Shown piece after piece: positions 33,769-42,497 of a stretch of 55,633 nucleotides of DNA (position 1 is its first letter; each line of letters opens with the position of its first letter). Location: positions 1 to 55,633 of the forward strand of contig JALQUU010000013.1 in NCBI GenBank assembly GCA_023260655.1. Reading direction: 5' to 3'. The translations under genes were made by a program, and so were the position numbers. Below the pieces are notes generated by a model that worked only from the letters and a program-made list of their open reading frames with translations, searched no databases and was not told where the DNA came from. The stretch is from Paracoccaceae bacterium. Its GTDB lineage: Bacteria; Pseudomonadota; Alphaproteobacteria; Rhodobacterales; Rhodobacteraceae.

Positions 33769-34859
33769 TGGGACGCCCGCTTGAAGGATTGACGGTCGTC
33801 GCAATCGAGCAGGCTGTTGCTGCGCCTTTTGCCACCTCGCGCCTAGCGGATGCAGGGGCGCGTGTGGTGAAGGTCGAGAGGCCGGAAGGAGACTTTGCGC
33901 GCGGTTACGATGCTGTTGCGGCGGGTCAGTCGAGCTACTTTGTCTGGTTGAACCGAGGCAAAGAAAGCCATGTTCTTGATCTTACGACACCGCAAGGGAA
34001 GGCAGCCTTGACAGATCTGCTCGCAGAGGCGGATGTTCTGGTTCAGAACCTGAAGCCCGGTTCCTTGGAGCGTTTAGGGTTTGGCCGGGCTGAACTTCGC
34101 GCGCGGTATCCCAAACTGATCACCTGCTCGATTTCAGGTTACGGAGAGGCAGGCCCGATGGCGGATCGCAAGGCCTATGATCTCCTCATTCAGGCCGAAA
34201 GTGGGTTATGCTCGATCACCGGCGGACCTACAGAGCCTTCCCGGGTGGGTGTCTCGATCGTCGATATCGCGACCGGAGCCACTGCCTACAGCGCCATTCT
34301 AGAAGCCTTGATCAAGCGTGGGGTAACCGGGCTTGGTTCGGATATCTCGGTTTCGATGTTCGATGTTATCGCGGAATGGCTAACGGTGCCTCTCCTGAAC
34401 CACGAAGGCGGGAAGACACCGCAACGCGTCGGCCTCGCGCATCCTTCAATTGCGCCATATGGTGTATTCTACACTCAAGACCAGCGACCGATCCTGATCT
34501 CGATCCAGAGCGATCGCGAGTGGCGGGATCTGTGCGAACAATTCCTGGAGCGCCCCGATCTGGGTCGTTCTGCGGAGTTTGAAAGCAACGTCTTGCGGGT
34601 TCAAAACCGGAGCGCCACTGATGCGATTGTGGCGGAAGCGTTCGGGAAAAAGACATCGGATGATGCGATCGCACGTTTGAATGCGGCCGGGATTGCCTTT
34701 GCGGCGGTTAACGACATGCAGGGCCTTTCAGGCCACCCCCAATTGCGCAGAATCGAAGTCCAGACGCCTCGCGGAATTGTGGCACTACCTGCGCCAGCTC
34801 CGATTTTCGCTGATGAAACAAGAGATTATGGGGCGGTTCCTTCTCTCGGTGGAAATTAA
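33768..34859 (+). CDS. CaiB/BaiF family (class III) CoA-transferase
   Basis: A 363-residue family III CoA-transferase. Landmarks are GLTVVAIEQAVAAPFATSRLADAGARVVKVERPEGD at the start, FVWLNRGKESHVLDL, LVQNLKPGSLERLG, the catalytic-Asp region SGYGEAGPMADRKAYDLLIQAESG, and GVSIVDIATGATAYSAILEAL. With the coupled dehydrogenase it would activate a carboxylic acid as a CoA ester and then oxidise it. The substrate is undetermined; branched or dicarboxylic acids are possibilities. Translation is coupled by TAATG. A large hairpin follows 35 bases after the stop. Confidence 0.92.
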   Translation: MGRPLEGLTVVAIEQAVAAPFATSRLADAGARVVKVERPEGDFARGYDAVAAGQSSYFVWLNRGKESHVLDLTTPQGKAALTDLLAEADVLVQNLKPGSLERLGFGRAELRARYPKLITCSISGYGEAGPMADRKAYDLLIQAESGLCSITGGPTEPSRVGVSIVDIATGATAYSAILEALIKRGVTGLGSDISVSMFDVIAEWLTVPLLNHEGGKTPQRVGLAHPSIAPYGVFYTQDQRPILISIQSDREWRDLCEQFLERPDLGRSAEFESNVLRVQNRSATDAIVAEAFGKKTSDDAIARLNAAGIAFAAVNDMQGLSGHPQLRRIEVQTPRGIVALPAPAPIFADETRDYGAVPSLGGN

Positions 34860-35223
34860 TTAATCTCTGGGTTGTCTTTCTGAAGCAAATTAATGCCTAA
34901 ATAGGGTAATTAATATATCCTAAAGGGTATATTTAGGCTTGGCATTCCCTAAAATCGTCATCATTTTGACATGTGTTTTCGTGTCGCCGTCAAACCTATA
35001 TCAAACTCTTAGCGTCTAACTCCCTTTAACGGTTGGAAGAAATGCCACTGAAGGGATGGAGCCGTTTGGGTTTTTGCAGGTCGTATCTGGTGGAAAGTTA
35101 TTATCCAGTATGCCCTTAGCGTTTGCTGCATCTGCTAAATACTGACGTTCTTCCTGCCGTTCTAACTCTCAAGGGCCTCTTTACGGAGGCCGATTGGGTT
35201 TGCCTTGTTGACGGGGTTTTGGA
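34860..35223 (+). other. 364-base AT-rich spacer, probable long leader of the Hint-type remnant
   Basis: No open frame here is supportable. Besides the 44-base hairpin it holds TTGACA at 34966-34971 (possible -35 of a rightward promoter) and GGCCTC-TTTACG-GAGGCC (35174-35191), a 6-bp stem 32 bases before the ATG at 35224. Composition is clearly more AT-rich than the flanking genes. A transcript starting near 35,000 would have a structured leader of about 200 nt. An unannotated small RNA cannot be excluded. Confidence 0.35.
34895..34938. repeat. Long AT-rich inverted repeat after the CoA-transferase
   Basis: GCCTAAATA (34895-34903) pairs perfectly with TATTTAGGC (34930-34938). Inside, TAGG and CCTA pair again and AGGGTA is directly repeated. 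The 44-base structure starts 35 bases after the CoA-transferase stop. It could be a transcript end or a binding site; there is no T-run. Confidence 0.55.
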
Positions 35224-35406
35224 ATGGCCACGAGTTTTAAACTCTTCTACCTGGGCACTGCGGCTGCCATCGATACGGTAGAAGGGAATATTACATCAGA
35301 AAACCATAACGCTCTGAACAATTTGACGTTCGGGAGCGCAGGCAATCCTGTTGCCCAGAATGTCGGCACTCTTAGCCCCGACGGCAGACACTCAGGGCGG
35401 GCCTGA
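35224..35406 (+). pseudogene. Truncated N-terminus of a Hint-type/secreted Rhodobacterales protein
   Basis: Sixty codons: SFKLFYLGTAAAIDTVEGN followed by TSENHNALNNLTFGSAGNPV. This N-terminal block (LG...ID..EGN..ENA..L...TFG....NPL) heads many large secreted Hint-domain or hemolysin-type proteins in this group, which go on for hundreds of residues. Here the frame stops at 35404-35406 after LSPDGRHSGRA, and 15 bases later the convergent neighbour ends, so no downstream part remains. The start has a long upstream leader. It is either a decayed gene or a misassembled one. Identification is by recalled similarity. Confidence 0.5.
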
Positions 35407-35421
35407 CGCGAGAGTGCGGCT

Positions 35422-35838
35422 TTAACGGGCCGCGACGTTGACGATCTGGGTGCTGCCGAGGCCGAGCCAGTCGAGCGCTTCTTCATGGCTTGCCACGATC
35501 TTGACCTTAGCCGCGACGTCTTCAGGCAGGCTCATTCGGTAGCGGTGGGCGATGAACTGGCTCGGGCCGGAATCGGCGATGGTTGCCCCGCGCTCGAAAG
35601 TATCGAGACGGCGCAGGTATTGGCCTGAGAGTATGTCGAAGAGCTTCTTCATCGAGCGGGCATAAAGATTGGTTTCTTCGATGCCGGACAGATCGCAATA
35701 TTCGAAGCGGGCGGTCGGAAGTTTCGAGTCTATGAGAAGGCGGTCATACATGGACAGGACTTCGGAGAGAGTAACATTCCCCCAGAACACCTCGATCAAT
35801 AGAGCCGGCTTTTTCTTGAAATGGTATGTGCAGGGCAT
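35422..35838 (-). CDS. Hypothetical protein, function unknown
   Basis: A 138-residue soluble protein with no signal peptide or TM segment. It begins MPCTYHFKKKPALLIEVFWGNV and alternates strands and helices (LSEVLSMYDRLLIDSKL, FEYCDLSGIEETNLYARSM, KVKIVASHEEALDWLGLG). That order, with a short CDLSG turn after a strand, resembles a STAS/SpoIIAA-like fold, but I do not recognise a family. ATG at 35838 has AAGGG upstream. It is convergent with the truncated Hint gene and stands 63 bases from the tlpA-like gene. Confidence 0.65.
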   Translation of the reverse strand: MPCTYHFKKKPALLIEVFWGNVTLSEVLSMYDRLLIDSKLPTARFEYCDLSGIEETNLYARSMKKLFDILSGQYLRRLDTFERGATIADSGPSQFIAHRYRMSLPEDVAAKVKIVASHEEALDWLGLGSTQIVNVAAR

Positions 35839-35901
35839 AGGGCCACCCTTGGAAATTCAGTATGTCCACATTGTAGTTCAAATACTGAACCGCAGGGAGC
35901 G

Positions 35902-36447
35902 CTATTCGGACAGGGACCCAATCAAAGCGTATGCCTCAGGCGAGTCCCACTTTGCCGGACCAGTCAAGCGTGCCACTTCCTGTCCATCCGGATCGATCAA
36001 GAGAACTACAGGCAGGCCCAGAATGCCCAACGCGCGGGCCAGTTGCTGGTTGGGGTCGGTGTGCCGGGGGAGGTTGGTCACCTCGATGCCATCCATGAAG
36101 CGGGCGACTTTGGCGGGGTTGTCGCGACCTGTGGCGATGGTGACGACCTCGAATTTCTCGCCGCCGTAAGCGGATTGGAGCGCAGAGAGCATCGGCATTT
36201 CTTCGCGGCAGGGCGCGCACCATGTGGCCCAGAGATTGAGGAGCACCCATTTGCCTTTGTAGTCCGAGAGGGAACGGGTGGCGCCATCTGCGGTTTGGAA
36301 TGTGGCTTCGGGCAGGGCTTTCGGCTCGGCGTGGGCCACGATTTTGGCCATGTCGCCCACGAGGAACGGCGTGATGTCTTGGGCGGTTGCAGGGTTTGCG
36401 AAGGCGGCGAGGCCCGTGTAAAGGACCGTAGCAAGACGTTTCAGCAT
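35902..36447 (-). CDS. TlpA-like periplasmic thiol:disulfide reductase
   Basis: A 181-residue thioredoxin-fold protein with a signal peptide ([20 protein letters not shown], cleavage near TAQ). The redox motif is [16 protein letters not shown] (Cys77, Cys80), followed by the cis-Pro region [14 protein letters not shown]. This is the TlpA/ResA/CcmG-like pattern; a role in periplasmic thiol reduction or cytochrome biogenesis is inferred. ATG at 36447 has GGAGGG upstream; the longer frame to 36810 is antisense to argH. Divergent from argH with only 22 bases between start codons. Confidence 0.9.
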   Translation of the reverse strand: MLKRLATVLYTGLAAFANPATAQDITPFLVGDMAKIVAHAEPKALPEATFQTADGATRSLSDYKGKWVLLNLWATWCAPCREEMPMLSALQSAYGGEKFEVVTIATGRDNPAKVARFMDGIEVTNLPRHTDPNQQLARALGILGLPVVLLIDPDGQEVARLTGPAKWDSPEAYALIGSLSE

Positions 36448-36469
36448 TTGTCCCTCCGAAAGGCATGCC

Positions 36470-37858
36470 ATGACCAAGACTTCGAACCAGATGTGGGGCG
36501 GCCGTTTCGTCGCCGGACCCGATGCGATCATGGAGGCAATTAACGCCTCGATCGGGTTCGACAAGCGGATGGCACGGCAAGACATCGAAGGCTCGCGTGC
36601 CCATGCGGCGATGCTGGCCGCACAGGGTATTCTGACGAATAACGATGCGGAGACGATCCGTGAAGGGCTGCTCACGGTGTTGTCAGAAATCGAGGGCGGA
36701 ACGTTCGAGTTCTCGACGGCGCTGGAAGACATCCACATGAACGTGGAAGCGCGGCTGAAAGAGATCATCGGCGAGCCTGCGGGGCGTTTGCACACGGCGC
36801 GTTCGCGCAACGATCAGGTGGCGACGGATTTCCGCCTCTGGGTGCGCGACCAGATGGATGCGGCGATTGCCGGGATCGAAGGGCTGATGCGGGCGTTTCT
36901 GGGCCAAGCGGAAGCGGGGGCCGAGTGGGTGATGCCGGGCTTCACGCATTTGCAGACTGCCCAGCCCGTGACTTGGGGCCATCACATGATGGCCTATGTG
37001 GAGATGCTTTCGCGCGACCTGTCGCGCTTCAAGGATGCGCGGGCGCGGATGAACGAATGCCCCTTGGGGTCTGCGGCTTTGGCGGGCACATCTTTCCCGA
37101 TTGATCGCCATGCGACGGCGGCGGCGCTGGGCTTTGACCGCCCGACCGCCAATTCGCTCGATGGCGTTTCGGATCGGGATTTCGCGCTGGAGTTCCTCGC
37201 CTGCTCGTCGATCTGTGCGATGCACCTGTCGCGGTTTGCGGAGGAGCTGGTGATCTGGTCTTCGGCGCAGTTCCGGTTCGTGCGGATGTCTGACCGCTGG
37301 TCGACGGGTTCGTCGATCATGCCGCAGAAACGCAACCCCGACGCGGCTGAGTTGATCCGCGCCAAGATCGGGCGGATTTTCGGGGCGAATGTGGCCTTGA
37401 TGATGGTGATGAAGGGCCTTGCGCTGACCTATTCGAAGGACATGCAGGAAGACAAAGAGCAGGTGTTTGACGCCGCCGATAACCTCATGCTGGCCTTGGC
37501 CGCGATGACGGGGATGGTGGGTGACATGACTGCGAACCGCGAGACGATGGCGAAAGCTGCCGGCGCGGGCTTCTCGACCGCGACCGATCTGGCCGATTGG
37601 CTGGTGCGGGCGCTGGGCCTGCCCTTCCGCGATGCGCATCACGTGACGGGCACGCTGGTGGCGAAGGCGGAAGCCAAGGGCTGTGACCTGCCGGACTTGA
37701 GCCTTGCCGAGATGCAGGCGGTGCATGAGGGGATCACGGAAGAGGTGTTCGGTGTGCTCGGGGTTGAAAACTCGGTGCGCTCGCGCATGTCTTATGGTGG
37801 TACTTCGCCTCATCGGGTGAAGGAGCAGATTGCGCGCTGGAAGGATGTTTTGAAGTGA
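36470..37858 (+). CDS. argH: Argininosuccinate lyase
   Basis: Cleaves argininosuccinate to arginine and fumarate, the last arginine-synthesis step. The 462-residue protein has the fumarase-superfamily signature [16 protein letters not shown] (about 283-298), [17 protein letters not shown] and [18 protein letters not shown] with the catalytic residues. ATG at 36470 with AAGG upstream, back-to-back with a tlpA-like gene. Its stop overlaps the next small lipoprotein start in TGATG, beginning a run of coupled genes to DUF2834 and then lysA. Confidence 0.96.
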   Translation: MTKTSNQMWGGRFVAGPDAIMEAINASIGFDKRMARQDIEGSRAHAAMLAAQGILTNNDAETIREGLLTVLSEIEGGTFEFSTALEDIHMNVEARLKEIIGEPAGRLHTARSRNDQVATDFRLWVRDQMDAAIAGIEGLMRAFLGQAEAGAEWVMPGFTHLQTAQPVTWGHHMMAYVEMLSRDLSRFKDARARMNECPLGSAALAGTSFPIDRHATAAALGFDRPTANSLDGVSDRDFALEFLACSSICAMHLSRFAEELVIWSSAQFRFVRMSDRWSTGSSIMPQKRNPDAAELIRAKIGRIFGANVALMMVMKGLALTYSKDMQEDKEQVFDAADNLMLALAAMTGMVGDMTANRETMAKAAGAGFSTATDLADWLVRALGLPFRDAHHVTGTLVAKAEAKGCDLPDLSLAEMQAVHEGITEEVFGVLGVENSVRSRMSYGGTSPHRVKEQIARWKDVLK

Positions 37859-38007
37859 TGCGTTTGGTGCTGGCTTTGGTGGTGACGGGCGCTCTTCCGG
37901 GCTGTGGCGCGGATGGTGAGCCGGAGCGGCCCAAGGCGGCGTCCGGCGTTACGGTCAGCGGTGCGGCGCGTGTGGGTGTGGTGCTGTGCGACGGGAAAAA
38001 GTGCTGA
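37858..38007 (+). CDS. Small lipoprotein 1 (49 aa) after argH
   Basis: Translation-coupled to argH (TGATG). The N-terminus [16 protein letters not shown] is a short lipoprotein signal with a lipobox-like LPGC (Cys16). The mature peptide is only 33 residues, GADGEPERPKAASGVTVSG then AARVGVVLCDGKKC, with two further cysteines. Its SGVTVSG...RVGVVL block echoes the next small lipoprotein. Function unknown. It is too short for most gene callers, but the coupling and signal support it. Confidence 0.6.
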   Translation: MRLVLALVVTGALPGCGADGEPERPKAASGVTVSGAARVGVVLCDGKKC

Positions 38008-38174
38008 AAGGATTGGTGCTGGTCGCCGTTCTGGCGGTGGCGGGCTGTGAGCGCGGTGCGCCAGCGGTGCGGCCGACGGGAGGTGCTACGGTCACCGTGA
38101 CCCCTCAGGGCGTGAAAACCGGCGTTTCGGCGGGCTTGGCTTTGGGCATCTTGCGCGTAGGAGTTTCGCTGTGA
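38001..38174 (+). CDS. Small lipoprotein 2 (57 aa)
   Basis: GTG at 38001 inside the end of lipoprotein 1 (7-base overlap) opens VLKGLVLVAVLAVAGC with lipobox VAGC. The mature part is ERGAPAVRPTGGATVTVTPQ then GVKTGVSAGLALGILRVGVSL. The ATVTV...GVS..LALG pattern recalls its upstream twin, suggesting tandem duplication. Its stop overlaps the DUF2834 start in GTGA. Function unknown. Confidence 0.6.
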   Translation: MLKGLVLVAVLAVAGCERGAPAVRPTGGATVTVTPQGVKTGVSAGLALGILRVGVSL

Positions 38175-38488
38175 TCTCGCCGTTGCGGATGGTCTATCTC
38201 GGGCTGGCAGTCTGGGGTGCGGTGCACCCGATGCTTTGGTTCCTGCGCTATATGCAGGAGACGGGCACGGGCCTCTCTGGGTTGATCGACGCGTGGTATG
38301 TGAATGCTTCCACAACGGGGCTGACCTGGGATCTGACGATTGCGGCGATTGCGCTGACGGTGTGGATTCTGGCCGAGGTTTATGCGCGGCGGAACTGGGT
38401 GGCGCTCTTGGCTATTCCGGCGACCTTCTGCATCGGCGTGAGTTGCGGGTTGCCGCTTTATCTCTTCCTGCGGACGCGGCCCCTCTGA
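38171..38488 (+). CDS. DUF2834 membrane protein
   Basis: A 105-residue protein with three hydrophobic segments: MVYLGLAVWGAVHPMLWFL, LTWDLTIAAIALTVWILAEV and VALLAIPATFCIGVSCGLPLYLFL. The order and the central D(L)T motif match DUF2834. GTG at 38171 overlaps the preceding stop. The function of the family is unknown. It is followed by lysA after 80 bases. Confidence 0.8.
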   Translation: MISPLRMVYLGLAVWGAVHPMLWFLRYMQETGTGLSGLIDAWYVNASTTGLTWDLTIAAIALTVWILAEVYARRNWVALLAIPATFCIGVSCGLPLYLFLRTRPL

Positions 38489-38568
38489 GGGCGTGAGCCG
38501 CGCTCTGCCCTTGCGCGCTTTCCCTCGCGTGATATGAGCCTTGCGACCAATCCGACGGAGGCCGCGCG

Positions 38569-39834
38569 ATGGACCATTTCCTTTACAAGAACGGTGTTCT
38601 GCACGCCGAAGATGTGGCTATTCCCGAGATCGCGGCGGCTGTCGGTACGCCGTTCTACGTATACTCACGCGCGACGTTGGTGCGGCACTTCCGCCTCTTC
38701 GACGAGGCGTTGAAGGGCATGGACCACCTCGTATGCTACGCGATGAAAGCGGCAAGCAACGTGGCTTTGCTGAAGATCCTCGCGCAGGAAGGCGCGGGGA
38801 TGGATGTGGTTTCGGGCGGCGAATATGCGCGGGCGAAAGCGGCGGGCGTTCCGGGGGAGCGGATCGTGTTTTCGGGCGTGGGCAAGACGCGCGAGGAGAT
38901 GCGGGCAGCGCTGACGGGTGGTATCCGCCAGTTCAACGTGGAAAGCGAACCCGAGATGGAGGTGCTGAACGAAGTGGCGCTTTCCTTGGGAGTGGTCGCG
39001 CCGATCACGGTGCGGGTGAACCCCGATGTGGACGCGAAGACCCATGCGAAGATTTCCACGGGCAAGAGCGAGAACAAGTTTGGCATTCCGATTGCCAAGG
39101 CGCGCGAGGTTTATGCCCATGCAGCGCGGCTGAAGGGGCTGAAAGTGGTCGGGATCGACGTGCATATCGGCTCGCAACTGACCGATCTGGAGCCGTTCCG
39201 GCTGGCCTATCGCAAGGTGGCGGAACTGACCGAGGCGCTGCGCGCTGACGGCCATGCGATCACGCGGCTCGATCTGGGGGGCGGTTTGGGCATTCCTTAC
39301 ACCCGTTCCAACGAAGCACCGCCGCTGCCTCTGGATTGGGGGCAGGTGATCCGCGAGGAAGTGGGGCATCTGGGCTGCGAGGTGGAAATCGAGCCGGGGC
39401 GGTTGATCGCGGGGAACGCGGGCATCCTCGTGTCCAAGACGATCTATGTTAAAGAGGGCGAGGGGCGGAAGTTCCTGATCCTTGATGCGGCGATGAACGA
39501 TCTGGTGCGCCCTGCGATGTATGACGCGCACCACGATATCATTCCGGTGATGGAAGCTAGCGCGGGCACGGAAGAGCGCCCGATGGATGTGGTGGGGCCG
39601 GTTTGCGAGTCGGGCGATACCTTCGCCAAGGGGCGCGATTTGCCGCCGATCAAGGCGGAGGATCTGGTGGCGTTCCGCTCGGCGGGCGCTTACGGCGCGG
39701 TGATGGCCTCGGAATATAACACGCGCCCGCTCATTCCGGAGGTGCTGGTGGATCGGCATCAATTCGCCGTCATTCGCGCCCGGCCGACCTTTGACGAAAT
39801 GATAAAGCGCGATACCATCCCCGAATGGTTGTAA
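38569..39834 (+). CDS. lysA: Diaminopimelate decarboxylase
   Basis: PLP enzyme converting meso-diaminopimelate to lysine. The PLP lysine is Lys60 in LVCYAMKAASNVALLKIL. Further family motifs are VHIGSQLTDLEPF, LDLGGGLGIPYT, EIEPGRLIAGNAG (substrate/PLP phosphate) and VVGPVCESGDTFAKGRDLP with the active-site Cys. The 421-residue length is typical. ATG at 38569 has GGAGG upstream. Last gene of the argH-lipoprotein-DUF2834-lysA run. Confidence 0.96.
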   Translation: MDHFLYKNGVLHAEDVAIPEIAAAVGTPFYVYSRATLVRHFRLFDEALKGMDHLVCYAMKAASNVALLKILAQEGAGMDVVSGGEYARAKAAGVPGERIVFSGVGKTREEMRAALTGGIRQFNVESEPEMEVLNEVALSLGVVAPITVRVNPDVDAKTHAKISTGKSENKFGIPIAKAREVYAHAARLKGLKVVGIDVHIGSQLTDLEPFRLAYRKVAELTEALRADGHAITRLDLGGGLGIPYTRSNEAPPLPLDWGQVIREEVGHLGCEVEIEPGRLIAGNAGILVSKTIYVKEGEGRKFLILDAAMNDLVRPAMYDAHHDIIPVMEASAGTEERPMDVVGPVCESGDTFAKGRDLPPIKAEDLVAFRSAGAYGAVMASEYNTRPLIPEVLVDRHQFAVIRARPTFDEMIKRDTIPEWL

Positions 39835-39879
39835 CGCGGGGCGCTTCGCCTTTCAGACGTTACCCTTTCGGGAGAGCGC

Positions 39880-42486
39880 ATGCGCACGCCTCAGACTGAC
39901 GTGCTGAAGAAGCTGGTTTGGCCGTTACGGCTGACGCTTTGGGGCGTGCGGGCCGAGGCGCTTTCGCGTGCATTCTGGCCTTTGTGGTCTGTTCTTATCG
40001 CAGGGCTCGCCGCGCTGATGCTTGGCCTGCACGATCTTCTGGCTGTGGAAGTGGTTTGGGCCGCCGGCGTGGTTTGGGCGCTGGGGCTGGTTGCGGCATC
40101 CGTTTGGGGTGGGCGGCATTTGCGCTGGCCGTCGCGGGGCGAGGCGCTGGAGCGGCTCGACGCGACGATGCCGGGGCGGCCGATTACGGCATTGCTGGAC
40201 GATCAGGCGATCGGTGCTGGAGATGCGGCTTCGGTGGCCGTGTGGCGCGCGCATCAGGCGCGGATGGCGGCACGGGTGGCTGATGCGAAGGCGGTGGAGC
40301 CGGATTTGCGGCTCTCGCGGCAAGACCCGTTTGCTTTGCGTTACGTGGCTTTGGCGGCTTTGGCGGTGGCGGTTCTATTCGGGTCGGTTGGGCGGATTTC
40401 AAGTGTAGCGGGGATGGCGCCCGGGCAGGGTGATGCCTTGTTGGCGGGGCCGTCGTGGGAAGGCTGGATCGCGCCGCCGGATTACACGGGGCTTCCGGTG
40501 GTCTACATGGCCGATCTTGGCCCCGATGTGCAGGTGCCGGAAGGCGCGGTGGTGACGCTGCGGTTTTACGGCGAGGTGGGCGCGTTGACGCTTTCCGAGA
40601 CGGTTTCAGGCCGCGTGGATGTGTCTGCGGCGAGCGATCTGGCGCATGAGTTTACCGTGACAAAGGCGGGGCGCATCGAGGTGATGGGCAAGAATGGCCG
40701 GAGTTGGGCCATTGCGCTGGCACCGGATGCGCCGCCTGTCATCAGCGCGACGGGGGCTGCGACGGCGAGCGCGGACGGGGTGATGAGTCTGCCTTTTGCC
40801 GCATCGGATGATTACGGCGTTGTGGCTGGGCAAGCGCGGATCGAGTTGGATCTGGCGGCGGTGGATCGCCGTTATGGCTTGGCTGTGGAGCCGGAGCCGC
40901 GCGAGGCGGTGACTGTGGCGCTGCCCTTGCCGATTGCGGGAAGCCGCGCAGATTTCAAGGATACGCTGGTGGAGGATTTCAGCGAGCATCCTTGGGCGAA
41001 CCTGCAGGTTCGGGTGACGTTGAGCGCCACGGATGCTTTGGAGCAGATGGGGGAAAGCCCTGCGCTGGAGATGCCATTGCGGGCGCGGCGCTTCTTCGAT
41101 CCGCTGGCGGGGGCGATTATCGAGATGCGGCGCGATCTATTGTGGTCGCGCCAGAACGCGCCGCGGGTAGCGCAGCTTTTGAGGGCTGTTTCGCATCGGC
41201 CCGGCGAAGGCGTGTTCAAGCGCGAAACGGATTACCTGCGTTTGCGTGGGATCGTGCGGCGGCTTGAGGGCTATCAGGCTTACGGCCTCAGCGAAGAGCA
41301 GCGCGACGAGGTGGCGAAGGCCATGTGGGATTTCGCTATCGAGTTGGAAGAGGGCGATATCGATACGGCGCTGACGCGGATGCGCGAGGCGCAGGAGCGG
41401 TTGAACGAGGCGATGAAGAACGGCGCCTCGGAGCAGGAAATCGCCCGGCTGATGCAGGAATTGCGCGATGCGACGGATGATTACCTGCGCCAGCTGGCCC
41501 AGCAGGCGCGGCGGGATGCGGAGAATAATCCCGATCAGGATATGGCGGAGAACAACCTCGCCGACCCGAATGCGATGCAGATGACCCAGAACGACCTCCA
41601 GAAGATGATGGACGAGATCCAGAAGCTGATGGAGGAGGGACGGATGGCCGAGGCCCAGCAGGCTTTGGAAGAGTTGCGGCGCATGATGGAGAATATGCGC
41701 GTGACCCAAGGCCAGAACGGGCAAGGGCCGCAAAGCCCCGGTGAGCAGGCTATGGAGGGTTTGGCCGACACCTTGCGCCAGCAGCAGGGGCTTTCGGATC
41801 AGGCGTTCCGTGATTTGCAGGAGCAGTTCAACCCCGAGGCCAATCGGGGCGAGTCCCAAGGCAATGAGGGCCGGAATGGCGGTCAGGGCCGTGGGCAGAG
41901 CCATGAAGGGCAGGGCGCGGAAGGCCAAGAGCAAGGGCAGGGCGAAGGCCAGTCCGGTGAGCCGGGGCAAGAAACCGGCGGGGATGCGAAAGGTTCGTTG
42001 ACCGAGCGGCAGGAGGCCCTGCGGCGCGAGTTGAACCGCCAGCGCGGGAACCTGCCGGGGGCGGGCACCGAGGCGGGCGAGACGGCGCGGGAAGCCTTGG
42101 GGCGGGCTGAAGGGGCGATGGAAGGCGCGGAAGAGGCGTTGCGGCGCGATGATCTGGCGGAAGCCATTGATCGGCAGGCCGAAGCGATGGAAGCGCTGCG
42201 CGACGGTATCCGCAACTTGGGCCGCGCGATGGCCGAGGATCGCCAGCAGAACCGTGGCCAGACGGGCCAAGCGATGGGCCAGCCCGAGGGGCAGCAGCGC
42301 GACCCGCTGGGTCGCCGTTCAGGAGCGAACGGGCAGGCGACGGGTACGGATGACGCCTTGTTACAGGGCGAGGATGTGTATCGCCGCGCGCAGGAGCTTT
42401 TGGACCAGATCCGCCGTCGTTCGGGCGAAGCGGAGCGCCCTGCGGAAGAGTTGGATTATCTGAAACGCCTGCTGGAGCGGTTCTGA
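39880..42486 (+). CDS. TIGR02302 family (DUF4175) membrane protein
   Basis: An 868-residue protein. Three hydrophobic segments lie near the N-terminus (PLWSVLIAGLAALMLGL, VVWAAGVVWALGLVAASVWG, YVALAALAVAVLFGSVG). A beta-rich extracytoplasmic region follows (WEGWIAPPDYTGLPVVYMAD). From about residue 480 onward comes a long Gln/Glu/Arg coiled coil with a low-complexity Gly/Gln/Glu section (about 615-720). This matches the alphaproteobacterial TIGR02302 family. The function is unknown; size and topology suggest an envelope structural role. ATG at 39880 with GGGAG upstream. Convergent with the zinc-ribbon gene, with 11 bases between stops. Confidence 0.85.
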   Translation: MRTPQTDVLKKLVWPLRLTLWGVRAEALSRAFWPLWSVLIAGLAALMLGLHDLLAVEVVWAAGVVWALGLVAASVWGGRHLRWPSRGEALERLDATMPGRPITALLDDQAIGAGDAASVAVWRAHQARMAARVADAKAVEPDLRLSRQDPFALRYVALAALAVAVLFGSVGRISSVAGMAPGQGDALLAGPSWEGWIAPPDYTGLPVVYMADLGPDVQVPEGAVVTLRFYGEVGALTLSETVSGRVDVSAASDLAHEFTVTKAGRIEVMGKNGRSWAIALAPDAPPVISATGAATASADGVMSLPFAASDDYGVVAGQARIELDLAAVDRRYGLAVEPEPREAVTVALPLPIAGSRADFKDTLVEDFSEHPWANLQVRVTLSATDALEQMGESPALEMPLRARRFFDPLAGAIIEMRRDLLWSRQNAPRVAQLLRAVSHRPGEGVFKRETDYLRLRGIVRRLEGYQAYGLSEEQRDEVAKAMWDFAIELEEGDIDTALTRMREAQERLNEAMKNGASEQEIARLMQELRDATDDYLRQLAQQARRDAENNPDQDMAENNLADPNAMQMTQNDLQKMMDEIQKLMEEGRMAEAQQALEELRRMMENMRVTQGQNGQGPQSPGEQAMEGLADTLRQQQGLSDQAFRDLQEQFNPEANRGESQGNEGRNGGQGRGQSHEGQGAEGQEQGQGEGQSGEPGQETGGDAKGSLTERQEALRRELNRQRGNLPGAGTEAGETAREALGRAEGAMEGAEEALRRDDLAEAIDRQAEAMEALRDGIRNLGRAMAEDRQQNRGQTGQAMGQPEGQQRDPLGRRSGANGQATGTDDALLQGEDVYRRAQELLDQIRRRSGEAERPAEELDYLKRLLERF

Positions 42487-42497
42487 GTTATTGGCTT

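Noticed and set aside
35422-35838. Anti-sigma antagonist (STAS) annotation
   Set aside because: The strand/helix order is suggestive, but the phosphorylatable Ser context of SpoIIAA is not clearly present, so it is left as hypothetical.
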